A stretch of DNA of 64,000 bases from Thalassobaculum_A sp040219615 (GCF_040219615.1 NZ_JAVJSE010000017.1:1-64000), one strand, 5' to 3'. Counted from the stretch's first letter, positions 17,633 to 27,004 are shown. The notes: generated from the sequence alone by a model not told the origin. Made by a program: numbers and translations.

Positions 17633-18349
17633 ATGGAGCGCACGATGAAGCCGGCCGACTTCGACGCCATTACCTTCGACGTCTACGGAACCCTGATCGA
17701 CTGGGAGCCGGCCATTCTCGCCCGGTTGCGGGCCTGGTCGGATCGCACCGGGGCGGGCGCCGGCGACGGAGCGCTGATCGAGGCGTTCGACCGTGCCCGC
17801 GCCCACTACCAGCAGCTGGCCCCGGCGCGTCCCTACCCGCGCATCCTGGAACTCGCCCTCGCCTACATCGCCGGCGAGTGGAGCCGACAGGCCGAACCCG
17901 GCGAGCAGCGGGACTTCGGCCGGTCGGTGCCGGAATGGCCCGCCTATCCCGACAGCGTCGACGCCCTCGCCCGGCTGCGGGAGCGGTTCACGCTGGGGGC
18001 GCTGACCAACATGGACGAGGCGTCCTTCGCGCACTCCAGCGCGCGCCTGGGCGATCCCTTCGGCGTCGTGGTCACGGCCGAGCGGGCGGGAGCCTACAAG
18101 CCGGCGCTGCGGCACTTCGTGCTCGGCCTGACCGAGCTGGCCGCTCAAGGCGTCCCGCCGCACCGGGTGCTGCACGTGGCGCAGAGCCGGCGAGCCGACG
18201 TGCGCCCCTGCAATCTGCTCGGCCAGCGCGTCGTCCACATCGACCGCGGCGGGCGGGCGCTCGGCCACACCGGCTTCGGCGCCGAGCTGGCGATGCCGGA
18301 CGCACGATACGAATCGATGGCGGCCTTCGTGGACGCTTTCCTCGGCTGA
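17633..18349 (+). CDS. HAD-superfamily haloacid dehalogenase-like hydrolase (type II)
   Basis: 238 residues with 2-haloacid dehalogenase type II features. Nucleophile motif FDVYGTLIDWE is at residues about 14-24, motif II in LTNMDEASF, Lys of motif III in GAYKPALRHF and a motif IV-like HVAQSRRADV. The family removes halide from 2-haloalkanoic acids or hydrolyses phosphate; the pattern HVAQS is frequent in dehalogenases. ATGs at 17633 and 17645 are both possible; the palindrome lies immediately upstream of the first. Next to a GntR/FCD gene and 56 bp before an asparaginase gene. Confidence 0.82.
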   Translation: MERTMKPADFDAITFDVYGTLIDWEPAILARLRAWSDRTGAGAGDGALIEAFDRARAHYQQLAPARPYPRILELALAYIAGEWSRQAEPGEQRDFGRSVPEWPAYPDSVDALARLRERFTLGALTNMDEASFAHSSARLGDPFGVVVTAERAGAYKPALRHFVLGLTELAAQGVPPHRVLHVAQSRRADVRPCNLLGQRVVHIDRGGRALGHTGFGAELAMPDARYESMAAFVDAFLG

Positions 18350-18405
18350 TCCCGGCCGGTAAAACCGGGGCTTCGCAGATGAAGATATTCTTATCGAGGG
18401 GCCCG

Positions 18406-19467
18406 ATGACCGAGAAGCCGAGGATCGCCGTGCTGGCGCTGGGCGGCACCATCGCCATGGTGAAGGGTGACGGCGGCGGGGTGAAGCCGGGCCTGACCGC
18501 CGCCGACCTGGTGGCCGCGGTGCCGGGCCTGGAGCGGATTGCCACGGTGACCGCCGAGACCGCAAAGGTGGTCGGCAGCTCGGACCTGCGGATCGACGAC
18601 GTGCTGGCGGTCGCCGCCCGGATCGACGAACTCGCGGCGGCCGGCGCCATCGACGGCGCGGTGGTCACCCAGGGCACCGACACCATGGAGGAGTCGGCGT
18701 TCCTGCTGGACCTGGTGCTCGACGGCCGGGTGCCGGTGGTAGTGACCGGCGCGATGCGCAACCCGCTGTCGGTCTCTCATGACGGTCCCGGCAACCTGCT
18801 GGCGGCGGTCATGACCGCCGCGGACCCGGTGGTCCGCCGACGGTCGGCCGAGCTCGGCGTGCTGGTGGTGCTGCTCGACACCATCCACGCCGCCATCGAC
18901 GTCGCCAAGGCCAGCCCGCACCGGATCGACGCCTTCCACAGCATGGTCGCCGGCCCGGTCGGGGTGCTGGTCGAGGACCGGGTGCGGCTGGTCGGCACCC
19001 CCAACCGGGACCACAAGCGCGCCTTCGACGCCGCCACCGGCCATCCGCGCCCGACCGCCTGGACCGACGGCACGCTCGCAGGTCCCGACGACGTGGCGCT
19101 GCTGACCATGGGCCTCGGGGAATCCGGCGGGATGCTGGCGGCACTGGCCGACGACCCGGCGCATTTCGGCTATGCCGGGGTCGTGCTCGGCGGCATGGGC
19201 GGCGGCCACACCCCGGCCTGGGTGGTCGAGGACGTCGAGCGCCTGGCGCGACGCATGCCCGTCGTGCTGGCGGCCCGCATCCAGTCCGGCTACCTGCTGA
19301 AGGCGACCTACGAGCGGCTGGGCTCGGAGATCGATCTGGCGAACCGCGGCGTGGTCTCCGGCGGCCGGCTGCCGCCGCTGAAGGCCAGGCTGCTGCTGGC
19401 CCTGCTGCTGCGCGCCGGGGCCGCCGACGGCGCCGCCGCCCGATCCGTGTGGGACACCCTGAACTGA
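18406..19467 (+). CDS. asparaginase family protein
   Basis: 353 residues. L-asparaginase/glutaminase-type hydrolase with the first catalytic Thr in VLALGGTIAM, a second catalytic block VVTQGTDTMEESAFLLDL with Thr and Asp, and a Lys in a later RNPLSVSHDGPGNL region. It releases ammonia from asparagine or a related amide. No signal peptide is evident, so it should be cytoplasmic. I preferred the ATG at 18406, preceded by GAGGGG; an ATG at 18379 would add nine residues without a good ribosome site. It may be co-transcribed with the upstream HAD gene. Confidence 0.87.
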   Translation: MTEKPRIAVLALGGTIAMVKGDGGGVKPGLTAADLVAAVPGLERIATVTAETAKVVGSSDLRIDDVLAVAARIDELAAAGAIDGAVVTQGTDTMEESAFLLDLVLDGRVPVVVTGAMRNPLSVSHDGPGNLLAAVMTAADPVVRRRSAELGVLVVLLDTIHAAIDVAKASPHRIDAFHSMVAGPVGVLVEDRVRLVGTPNRDHKRAFDAATGHPRPTAWTDGTLAGPDDVALLTMGLGESGGMLAALADDPAHFGYAGVVLGGMGGGHTPAWVVEDVERLARRMPVVLAARIQSGYLLKATYERLGSEIDLANRGVVSGGRLPPLKARLLLALLLRAGAADGAAARSVWDTLN

Positions 19468-19552
19468 CCCGTCCGCCGTTCGCCCCCGCTTGTCGGGCAA
19501 CACGAGAGCCTATACAACGAGAACTTGAGCACGGTGGCGCGCGAGGACGTCC

Positions 19553-21244
19553 ATGGGTGTATGGTCGGTCGGGATCGTCGATTCCGGAGTCGTCGACGAA
19601 TTCGAAGCGATCTTCGGCCCCAGCGCCTATTCCTACGATTACTATTACGGCAACAGCGACACGGACGGCAGCCGCACCAGTTCACACGGCACCTATGTCG
19701 CGCAGTCGATCGAGTACACCAACGTCGCGCTCGAGCGCATCGACCTGCAGATCTCGTCGAACAGCGAGTACTATTTCTCCACCTCGGCCGCCGTGTCGGC
19801 CTTCGGCCAGCTGGCGACCCTGCACGATGCCGGTTGGCACATCGGCGCCGTCAACGTCAGCTGGGGCGCCAGCACCCTGAACTCCGCGTACGTCTCCGCG
19901 ATCGACGCGCTGGCCGACCGCGGCATCCTCACCGTCGCCGCCGCTGGCAACGGCGGCAGCACTGCGGCGTTCGATTTCCCGATCTATCCGGCCGCGCTCA
20001 GCAACGTCATCGCGGTCGGCAGCCATGACGGCGCCGGCAATCCGTCGGGGTTCTCCCAGAACTATCCCGGCTACATCACCGTGCTCGCCGACGGCGAGGG
20101 CTATCCGGAGGCCGGCGTCGACGGCACCAGCTTCGCCGCCCCGCAGGTCGCCGCCGGCGTCGCGACGGTGCAGGCCCTGGCGGACGCCGCGCTGGAGCGT
20201 CGCCTCAGCTTCTCGGAGACCGTCGACGTGCTGCAGCAGGGCGGCGGCGCCACCCTGTCGAACCCCGACCCGGCCGACGGCGTCACCCGCTACCACCTGT
20301 TCGACCAGAACGGATCGGTGAACTACTTCCTGGCGCGCTACCTCGACCCGGAGTTCTCCGGCTACGAGTACATGGCATCGTATGGCGACCTCGCCTCGGT
20401 GTTCGCGGGCAACCCGGCAGGGGCACGCAGCCACCTGATCGGCACCGGGGTCTACGAGGGCCGCGAGGTCGGGTTCGACGGCCTGGAATACATCGCCTCG
20501 CACGGCGACCTGATCCAGGCGTTCGGCACCGCGCGCGAGACCGGCGCCCTGCACTACCTGAACGCCGGACAGGCCGAGGGACGCGGCGTCACCTTCGACG
20601 GCGCCAGCTACCTGGCCGCGAACGCCGACCTGCAGGCGGCGTTCGGCGGCGACGTCGCCGCCGCCACCCGGCACTACATCACCAACGGCTACTACGAGGG
20701 CCGGGCGACGACCGGCACTTCGTCCGGGACCGGCGGGATCACGACCACCGCGCCCCCGGCGGTGTCCGAGGGCGCCGGCGACCTGCCCGCCAACACCTCG
20801 ACCAGCGGCTATGTCGGGGTCGGCCAGAGCGCGACCGGAAGCATCAGCCTGTACGACCGCGACTGGTTCCGCACCGAGCTGACCGCCGGCCAGTCGGTGA
20901 TCATCGAGGCGCGCGGCTCGGCCTCCGGCGGCGGCACGCTCTACGACCCGGAACTCTACCTGCGCAACAGCAGCGGCAGCCTGCTGGCCTACAACTTGGA
21001 CAGCGGCGCAGGCTACGACGCCTATCTGCACTACACGCCGAGCCAGTCCGGCACCTTCTACCTGGATGTGGACGGCTACTCCTACTACACCGGCAGCTAC
21101 ACGCTGTCGGTGGCCAGTGCCAGCGGCAACCGGCCGGCGGCGCTCGCCGCCGACGACGGCGACCGCATCGCTCCGGCCGGGCTGACCGCCGACGACCTGG
21201 CGTGGCAGCAGCCCGGTTCGACTGCGGTCGACGGGCTGATCTAG
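19553..21244 (+). CDS. subtilisin-like serine protease with 40-residue repeats and PPC domain
   Basis: 563 residues. An S8 protease domain begins at once: catalytic D10 (GIVDSG), H45 (SSHGTYVA), oxyanion N133 (AAGNGG) and S193 (GTSFAAPQVA). Three consecutive 40-residue repeats follow (268-307, 308-347, 348-387), each of the form F-G-x-x-Y-A-x-x-DL-x-x-F...H-Y-x-x-G-x-x-EGR. A beta-rich PPC-like domain spans about 415-520. There is no signal peptide or pro-domain, and an in-frame TGA at 19526 excludes a longer start. Export could be through a type I system reading the C-terminus, but this is inference; no secretion genes are nearby. Confidence 0.85.
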   Translation: MGVWSVGIVDSGVVDEFEAIFGPSAYSYDYYYGNSDTDGSRTSSHGTYVAQSIEYTNVALERIDLQISSNSEYYFSTSAAVSAFGQLATLHDAGWHIGAVNVSWGASTLNSAYVSAIDALADRGILTVAAAGNGGSTAAFDFPIYPAALSNVIAVGSHDGAGNPSGFSQNYPGYITVLADGEGYPEAGVDGTSFAAPQVAAGVATVQALADAALERRLSFSETVDVLQQGGGATLSNPDPADGVTRYHLFDQNGSVNYFLARYLDPEFSGYEYMASYGDLASVFAGNPAGARSHLIGTGVYEGREVGFDGLEYIASHGDLIQAFGTARETGALHYLNAGQAEGRGVTFDGASYLAANADLQAAFGGDVAAATRHYITNGYYEGRATTGTSSGTGGITTTAPPAVSEGAGDLPANTSTSGYVGVGQSATGSISLYDRDWFRTELTAGQSVIIEARGSASGGGTLYDPELYLRNSSGSLLAYNLDSGAGYDAYLHYTPSQSGTFYLDVDGYSYYTGSYTLSVASASGNRPAALAADDGDRIAPAGLTADDLAWQQPGSTAVDGLI

Positions 21245-21341
21245 GGACATCCCGACCGACCGTCGTTCCGGCCCCTATGCGGCAGCCGCGACTGCCTGTA
21301 CCTGTGTCGCCTGGACCCCACCAACGAACCGGAACCCGACC

Positions 21342-21692
21342 ATGATCAAGCGCAGCGGCCTCCATGCCGACATTCTCCACGAAGTCGTCGAGAAGGACGG
21401 CATCCTCTACTTCGCGGGCATCACCGGCGAGGACAAGAGCCAGGACATGGCGGGCCAGACCCGCTCGGTGTTCGCCCAGATCGACGAGTTGCTGGCGGCC
21501 CACGGCTCCGACAAGGACCACCTGCTTACCGCCCTGATCTTCGTCACCGACATGAAGCAGAAGCCGGCGATGAACACGGTCTGGAAGGAGTGGCTGAAGC
21601 CCGGCCAGCTGCCGACCCGCGCCACGATCGGGTCGTCCGACCTGGACGGCTACCTGATCGAGGTCGTGGTCACCGCCGCCAAGGCCGGCTGA
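21342..21692 (+). CDS. RidA/YjgF family protein
   Basis: 116 residues. A RidA-like small trimeric protein, which in characterised members hydrolyses reactive enamine/imine intermediates from PLP enzymes. The family Arg is present in LPTRATIGSSDLDG, followed by LIEVVVTAA. It stands alone between the subtilase and a convergent glutathione-dependent reductase gene 13 bp away. Confidence 0.88.
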   Translation: MIKRSGLHADILHEVVEKDGILYFAGITGEDKSQDMAGQTRSVFAQIDELLAAHGSDKDHLLTALIFVTDMKQKPAMNTVWKEWLKPGQLPTRATIGSSDLDGYLIEVVVTAAKAG

Positions 21693-21705
21693 GCCGGATC
21701 GGCGC

Positions 21706-22683
21706 CTACAGGCCGTCCCGCCCGTGCGGAGCGGCGTAGTCGATATCGGGCCCGACCGGCACGATGCCGGTCGGGTTCACGCCGCGGTGGCTCTGGTAGT
21801 AGTGCCGCTTGATGTGGTCGAGGTCGACGGTCCCGGCGATGCCCGGGGTCTGGTAGACGTCGCGGGTGAAGCCGGCGAGCGCCGGGTAGTCGGCGATCCG
21901 CCTGACGTTGCACTTGAAGTGCCCGTGGTACACCGGATCGAACCGCACCAGGGTGGTGAACAGCCGGATGTCCGCCTCGGTCAGCCTGTCGCCGACCAGC
22001 CAGCGCCGGCGCGACAACCGCTCCTCCAGCCAGTCCAGGCTGTCGAACAGCGGGCCGACCGCCTCCTCGTAGGCATCCTGCGAGGTCGCGAAGCCGGCCT
22101 TGTACACCCCGTTGTTGACGGTGTCGTAGACCCGCGCGTTCACCCGGTCGATCTCGTCTCGATGCGCCGCCGGGTAGTAGTCGCCGGCGGCGGCGCCGAC
22201 CCCGTCGAAGGCGGTGTTGAACATCCGGATGATCTCGGCGGACTCGTTGGACACGATGGTACCGGTCTCGCGGTCCCACAGCGCCGGCACGGTCACCTTT
22301 CCGGTGTAGCGCGGATCGGCCGCCAGATAGACATCGCGCAGGAAACCCGCACCATGGATCGGATCGGCGACCACACCGGGCGCGTCGGCGAAGCTCCAGC
22401 CGTCGTCCCCCATGTACCAGTGCACGACCGAGACCGTGATCGCGTCCTCCAGCCCCTTCAGCGCCCGCATGATCAGGGTGCGGTGCGCCCACGGGCAGGC
22501 CAGCGAGACATAGAGGTGGTAGCGTCCCGGCTCGGCCCGGAAGCCGCCGTCGCCGCTCGGGCCCGGCGCCCCGTCGGCGGTGACCCAGTTCCGGAACGCC
22601 GACTCGCGGCGCCGGAACCGGCCGCCGGTCGATCCGGCGTCGGGGTCGCGCGCGTGCCAGACGCCGTCGATCAGCAGTCCCAT
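21706..22683 (-). CDS. glutathionyl-hydroquinone reductase (Xi/omega-class GST)
   Basis: 325 residues, the usual length for YqjG/ECM4-type enzymes that reduce glutathionyl-hydroquinones. The catalytic Cys is in LYVSLACPWAHRTLIMRAL, with the family segment VSVVHWYMGDDGW and IVSNESAEIIRMFNTAFD for glutathione binding. The helical C-terminal domain includes LVGDRLTEADIRLFTTLVRFDPVY. Cytoplasmic, monocistronic. Confidence 0.93.
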   Translation of the reverse strand: MGLLIDGVWHARDPDAGSTGGRFRRRESAFRNWVTADGAPGPSGDGGFRAEPGRYHLYVSLACPWAHRTLIMRALKGLEDAITVSVVHWYMGDDGWSFADAPGVVADPIHGAGFLRDVYLAADPRYTGKVTVPALWDRETGTIVSNESAEIIRMFNTAFDGVGAAAGDYYPAAHRDEIDRVNARVYDTVNNGVYKAGFATSQDAYEEAVGPLFDSLDWLEERLSRRRWLVGDRLTEADIRLFTTLVRFDPVYHGHFKCNVRRIADYPALAGFTRDVYQTPGIAGTVDLDHIKRHYYQSHRGVNPTGIVPVGPDIDYAAPHGRDGL

Positions 22684-22892
22684 GCCTGTCTCCCGTTCCC
22701 GCTCACGACGGAATCACGCTGCCGGGTCGATGCTCGGCATGACGGGACAGTTGGCCACGACGGCGGCGATTGCCAGGGCCACCCCGTCAACGGGTCGTTT
22801 CCGACACGGCGACGATCCGCCGCCGGAACCGGGGTGCCCGTCGCGTCGTTGAGTCCGTTGGCCGGTTGTCCGGCCCGGAAAGGGAGGTACGC

Positions 22893-23198
22893 ATGGTCGT
22901 GACCCTGTCGAGCAGCGTCGAGGTGCCGACCGACCGGAACCGCCATCCCGGGGAAGTACTCGCCGACGAACTGGCCGCCCTCGGCATGTCGGTGGCGGCG
23001 CTGGCGCGTGCCAGCGGTATTCCCTCGACCTATCTCGCCGAGATCGTCGCAAGCCGCCGCCCGGTAACTCCGGAAATCGCGTTGCGCCTGGCCGACAGTG
23101 TCGGACCCTCGGCCCGGTTCTGGCTCAGCCTGCAGGCCGCCCACGACCGCGCTGCCCACCACCACGCCATCCGGCCGCGCGACCGCCGGGCCGGATAG
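22893..23198 (+). CDS. HigA family antitoxin-like XRE regulator, no toxin seen
   Basis: 101 residues with the HigA signature RNRHPGEVLADELAALGMS, a helix-turn-helix (VAALARASGIPSTYLAEIVASRR) and the C-terminal LADSVGPSARFWLSLQAAHD. HigA proteins neutralise HigB ribonuclease toxins and repress their own operon. Neither flank holds a HigB-like gene: 22684-22892 shows no small ORF of that family, and an MFS gene follows. The ATG at 22893 has the strong ribosome site GGGAGG, unlike earlier in-frame starts. It is probably an orphan antitoxin now acting as a regulator. Confidence 0.85.
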   Translation: MVVTLSSSVEVPTDRNRHPGEVLADELAALGMSVAALARASGIPSTYLAEIVASRRPVTPEIALRLADSVGPSARFWLSLQAAHDRAAHHHAIRPRDRRAG

Positions 23199-23293
23199 GC
23201 TGCCGCCCCCGCGGCCGGAATCGGACCCGGCGTTCCCCTCCGGGTCGTCAGCCGGTACCATGCTGCGGACACGGGAACCGGGGAGGTCCCCGC

Positions 23294-24496
23294 ATGCGGT
23301 TGTCCCGCGATGCCCTGCCGTCCGTGCTGATCGCGACCGCCGTGCAGGTGGTGGTGGCCCTGGCCATGGCCTCGGTCCAGGTGTCGGCGCCGACCATCGC
23401 CCACAGCCTCGGTATCGCGGTCGGCTGGATCGGACCGTTCGTCGCCCTCTGCTATGCCGTGGCCATGCCGGTCTCCCTGCTGGCAGGCAGCTTCGTGCTG
23501 CAATACGGGGCGATCCGCGGCGGCCAGGTCTGCCTGGCGGCGGCCGGCAGCGCGGCCCTGCTGTTCGCCACCGGCTCGCCGCCGGCGATGCTGGCCTCGG
23601 CGCTCGGCTACGGCATCGCGCTCGGGCTGTCGGTACCGGCCGGCAGCCAGCTGATCGCCCGTCACGCCGGCAGCCGCGAGCTGCCGCTGGCGATGTCGCT
23701 CGGCCAGTCCGGCATGAGCATCGGGCGGCTGGCGACCGGGCTGATCGTGCCGACCCTGGTGCTTGCGGGCGGCTGGACCGGCATGCTCGCCGCCTGGGCG
23801 GCGCTGGCCGTACTCCTGGCCCTGGCGCTCGAGCGCTGGCGCCCGCGGCTCGATCCCAGCACCCCGAAGTTCCACAGGGTGGCCCGGCGCGGTCTCGCCG
23901 AGCCGCTGACCCTGATCCGCGACAACCCGGAACTGCGGCGCCTGACCTTCGCAGCGATCGTGTTCGCCAGCGCCCAGCTCTCACTGGTCGTCTACCTGGT
24001 CGCCTACATGCACGATGTCGCCGGGCTGACCCTGGTGGCCGCCGGAATGGCCTTCGCCGCCGCCCAGAGCGCTGGCATCGCCAACCGCCTGCTGCTCGGC
24101 GGCGTCGCCACGGCCAGCGGGCGGCCGCGACTGATCCTCGGCCTGCTGGGCTTCGGGATGGCGATGGGGCTGGCCGGCGCGGCCACCCTGTCGCCCGGCT
24201 GGCCGACCGCGATGGTGCTGCTCGGCGCCGCGGTGCTCGGCAGCGTCGCGATGAGCTGGAACGGGCTGCTGTTCGCCGAGGTGGTGCGGGCGGCCGGGGT
24301 CCGGCAGGCCGCGACCGCCACCGGCGCCGTCTCCTTCGTCACCTTCATCGGCCTCGCGACCGGCCCCGGCACCTTCGGGCTGCTGCTGGCGCTCGGCCAC
24401 GACTACGCGACCGGCTTCCTGGTGTTCGCGGCCCTGGTGACCGTCGCCAGCGCCGTCGTCATGCCGAAGCCGCGGGTCGCACCGGAGGCGACCTGA
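23294..24496 (+). CDS. MFS transporter
   Basis: 400 residues with about 12 hydrophobic segments in two halves joined by a basic loop (ERWRPRLDPSTPKFHRVARR, about residues 180-200). Opening segment VLIATAVQVVVALAMASVQVSAP and RWRPR loop are typical of the major facilitator superfamily. Substrate is not predictable. GGGAGGTCC precedes the ATG. It follows the HigA-like gene by 95 bp. Confidence 0.88.
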   Translation: MRLSRDALPSVLIATAVQVVVALAMASVQVSAPTIAHSLGIAVGWIGPFVALCYAVAMPVSLLAGSFVLQYGAIRGGQVCLAAAGSAALLFATGSPPAMLASALGYGIALGLSVPAGSQLIARHAGSRELPLAMSLGQSGMSIGRLATGLIVPTLVLAGGWTGMLAAWAALAVLLALALERWRPRLDPSTPKFHRVARRGLAEPLTLIRDNPELRRLTFAAIVFASAQLSLVVYLVAYMHDVAGLTLVAAGMAFAAAQSAGIANRLLLGGVATASGRPRLILGLLGFGMAMGLAGAATLSPGWPTAMVLLGAAVLGSVAMSWNGLLFAEVVRAAGVRQAATATGAVSFVTFIGLATGPGTFGLLLALGHDYATGFLVFAALVTVASAVVMPKPRVAPEAT

Positions 24497-24542
24497 ACCG
24501 AGGCGACCGGAGCAACCGGCCAACCGAGCCAGGGAGAGTGCC

Positions 24543-24971
24543 ATGCCCCAGACCATCATTCCCGACGCCGTCAGCCAGCAGTCGCTGGTCACCGTCCACC
24601 CGGGCGACAGCGTGCGCGCCGTCGTCCACCTGATGACCAAGCGCCACATCGGCGCGGTGCCCGTGGTCGACGCCGACGGCGCCCTGGTCGGCATCTTCAC
24701 CGAGCGCGACGTGATGTGCCGGGTGGTCGACCGCGACCTGGACGCGCACACAACCACGGTCGGGCAGGTCATGACCGCGTCGCCGACCGTCGCCACGCCG
24801 GACTGGCCGGTGCTGAAGGCCCTGGAGCACATGGCCGATGCCGGCTACCGGCACCTGCCGGTGGTCGAGAACGGCAAGCTGATGGCGATCGTGTCGATCC
24901 GCGACCTCTACGCCTCGGTCACCGGCAAGCTCGAGGACGACATCCTGGCGCTGTCCGGGTCGGTGATGTAG
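24543..24971 (+). CDS. CBS-domain protein
   Basis: 142 residues made of two CBS motifs (first about 15-65 with MTKRHIGAVPVVDADGALVGIFTERD, abbreviated; second about 80-135 with HMADAGYRHLPVVENGKLMAIVSIRD). Stand-alone CBS pairs bind adenosine nucleotides and act as energy or redox sensors. It starts 46 bp after the MFS gene and ends 6 bp from convergent kynA. Confidence 0.9.
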   Translation: MPQTIIPDAVSQQSLVTVHPGDSVRAVVHLMTKRHIGAVPVVDADGALVGIFTERDVMCRVVDRDLDAHTTTVGQVMTASPTVATPDWPVLKALEHMADAGYRHLPVVENGKLMAIVSIRDLYASVTGKLEDDILALSGSVM

Positions 24972-24977
24972 CCGGCC

Positions 24978-25814
24978 TCACAGCACCGTGCGGACGCGCC
25001 AGAGCTCCGGGAACAGCTCGACCTCTAGCATGCGGCGCAGATAGCTGACACCGCCGGTCCCGCCGGTACCGCGCTTGAAGCCGATGATCCGCTCGACCGT
25101 GGTCACGTGGTTGAACCGCCAGCGCCGGAAATAGTCCTCCAGGTCGACCAGCTTCTCGGCCAGCTGGTAGAGGTCCCAGCGGGCGTTCGGATCCTCGTAG
25201 ACCACGCGCCACGCCTCGACCACGCCGTCGTCGGCGGCATACGGGGCGCCGACGTCGCGGCCCAGCACCGTCTCGGGCACGGCGATGCCGTTGCGGGCCA
25301 GCAACCGGATCGCCTCGTCATACAGGCTGGGCCGCGCCAGCTCGGCCGCCAGGCGCGCGTGGATCTCCGGGCGATGGGCGTGCGGCCGCAGCATGGCCCG
25401 GTTTCGGTTGCCCAGCAGGTACTCGATCTCGCGGTACTGGTGGGACTGGAAGCCGGAGGACTGCCCCAGGTCGGACCGGAACCGGGTGTACTCGCTGGGG
25501 GTCATGGTGCGCAGCACGTCCCAGGCGCCGTTCAGCTGCTCGAAGATCCGCGACACCCGGCTCAACATCTTGAAGGCCGGCTGCAGGTCGCCGCCGGCGA
25601 TCGCCGCCCGCGCCGCGACCAGCTCATGGATCGCCAGCCGCATCCACAGCTCCGAGGTCTGGTGCTGGATGATGAACAGCATCTCGTCATGGGCCGACGA
25701 CAGCAGGGTCTGGGCGCCGAGGATCTGGTCGAGACGCAGGTAGTCGCCGTAGGACATGCGGCCGTCGAACGACATCTGCGCGCCCTCGGCGGCGGGATCG
25801 TAGGGCCCGGTCAC
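24978..25814 (-). CDS. kynA: tryptophan 2,3-dioxygenase
   Basis: 278 residues. A haem dioxygenase that opens the indole ring of L-tryptophan to N-formylkynurenine. Family blocks are MSYGDYLRLDQILGAQTLLS, HDEMLFIIQHQTSELWMRL (substrate and haem pocket, with His and Arg), QSSGFQSHQYREIEYLLGNRN and the C-terminal GFKRGTGGTGGVSYLRRML. The GTG start overlaps the stop of kynU by 4 bp, so the two are coupled. With kynU and the divergent arylformamidase it completes tryptophan to anthranilate. Confidence 0.96.
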   Translation of the reverse strand: MTGPYDPAAEGAQMSFDGRMSYGDYLRLDQILGAQTLLSSAHDEMLFIIQHQTSELWMRLAIHELVAARAAIAGGDLQPAFKMLSRVSRIFEQLNGAWDVLRTMTPSEYTRFRSDLGQSSGFQSHQYREIEYLLGNRNRAMLRPHAHRPEIHARLAAELARPSLYDEAIRLLARNGIAVPETVLGRDVGAPYAADDGVVEAWRVVYEDPNARWDLYQLAEKLVDLEDYFRRWRFNHVTTVERIIGFKRGTGGTGGVSYLRRMLEVELFPELWRVRTVL

Positions 25815-27004
25815 GTCACCGCACTCCGCTGGCGATACTCCGGCCGGTCCCAGAGCCGACCGGCCACGACCTCCTCCAGGATCGCCGCCGCGGCCAGCAC
25901 CTCGGCCTCGCCGACATACAGCGGGGTGAAGCCGAAGCGCATGGTCCGGGGCGCCCGGAAGTCGCCGATCACGCCGCGCGCGATCAGTGCCTGCATGGCG
26001 GCGTAGCCCTCGTCGAACAGGAACGACACCTGGCTGCCGCGCTCCCGGCCGTCCCGCGGACTGGCCAACTGGAGCCCGGGGCAGCGCCGCTCGACCTCGG
26101 CGATGAACAGGTCGCCGAGCGCGATCGAGGCCCGGCGGAGATCGGCCATGTCGACCCCGTCCCAGCAGTCGAGCGCGGCCTCCAGCGCCGCCAGGGCGAT
26201 CACCGGCGGGGTGCCGACCCGCATCCGCTCGATCCGTTCGCCGGCGCGATAGTCCAGGTCGAAGGCGAAAGGGGCCTCATGCCCCATCCAGCCCGACAGC
26301 GCCGGCCGGGCGGCCTCCAGGTGCTCGGGCGCCACGTAGATGAAGGCCGGCGCCCCCGGACCGCCGTTCAGATACTTGTAGGTGCAGCCGGCCGCGAAGT
26401 CGGCGCCGGCGCCGGCCAGGTCGACCGGCAGCGCGCCGGCGGAATGCGCCAGGTCCCAGACCGTCAGCGCGCCGGCGGCGTGGGCCCGGGCGGTCAGCGC
26501 GGCCATGTCGTGCAGCCGTCCGGTGCGGTAGTCGACCTCGGTCAGCATCAGCACCGCGACACTGTCGTCGATCGCCGCCTCGACCTCCTGCGGCTCGACC
26601 AGCCGCAGTTCGTGCCCGCGGCCGAGCGAGTCGATCAGGCCGGACGCCATGTACAGGTCGGTCGGGAAGTTGCCGGTATCGGACAGGATCACGCGGCGGT
26701 CCGGGCGCATGTCGAGCGCCGCCGCCAGCGCCTGGTAGACCTTGATCGACAGGGTGTCGCCGGTGGTCACGGTCCCGGCGGGCGCGCCGATCAGCCGGCC
26801 GATCCGGTCGCCGACCCGGCTCGGCTGGGCCATCCAGCCGCAGTCGTTCCAGCCGCGGATCAGCCGCTCGCCCCATTCCTTCGCCATCATGTCGGCGACC
26901 CGCGCCTGGGCGGCCCTGGGCAGCGGGCCGAGCGAGTTGCCGTCGAGGTAGATGATCCCCTCCGGTATGTGGAACAGTTCGCGGGTCTTCGCGAAATCGG
27001 TCAT
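25811..27004 (-). CDS. kynU: kynureninase
   Basis: 397 residues, a PLP-dependent enzyme cleaving L-kynurenine to anthranilate and alanine. N-terminal IYLDGNSLGPLPRAAQARV is the classic motif; the PLP Lys lies in FAAGCTYKYLNGGPGAPAF; the upstream DLAHSAGALPVDL and the late GFTPLYVGEAEV also fit. First gene of the kynU-kynA unit, transcribed from the A+T-rich divergent region at 27005-27138. Confidence 0.96.
   Translation of the reverse strand: MTDFAKTRELFHIPEGIIYLDGNSLGPLPRAAQARVADMMAKEWGERLIRGWNDCGWMAQPSRVGDRIGRLIGAPAGTVTTGDTLSIKVYQALAAALDMRPDRRVILSDTGNFPTDLYMASGLIDSLGRGHELRLVEPQEVEAAIDDSVAVLMLTEVDYRTGRLHDMAALTARAHAAGALTVWDLAHSAGALPVDLAGAGADFAAGCTYKYLNGGPGAPAFIYVAPEHLEAARPALSGWMGHEAPFAFDLDYRAGERIERMRVGTPPVIALAALEAALDCWDGVDMADLRRASIALGDLFIAEVERRCPGLQLASPRDGRERGSQVSFLFDEGYAAMQALIARGVIGDFRAPRTMRFGFTPLYVGEAEVLAAAAILEEVVAGRLWDRPEYRQRSAVT

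Noticed and set aside
20350..20710. Repeats in the subtilase as RTX calcium-binding nonapeptides
   Set aside because: The period is 40 residues with an EGR end and no GGxGxD motif, so they are not RTX repeats.
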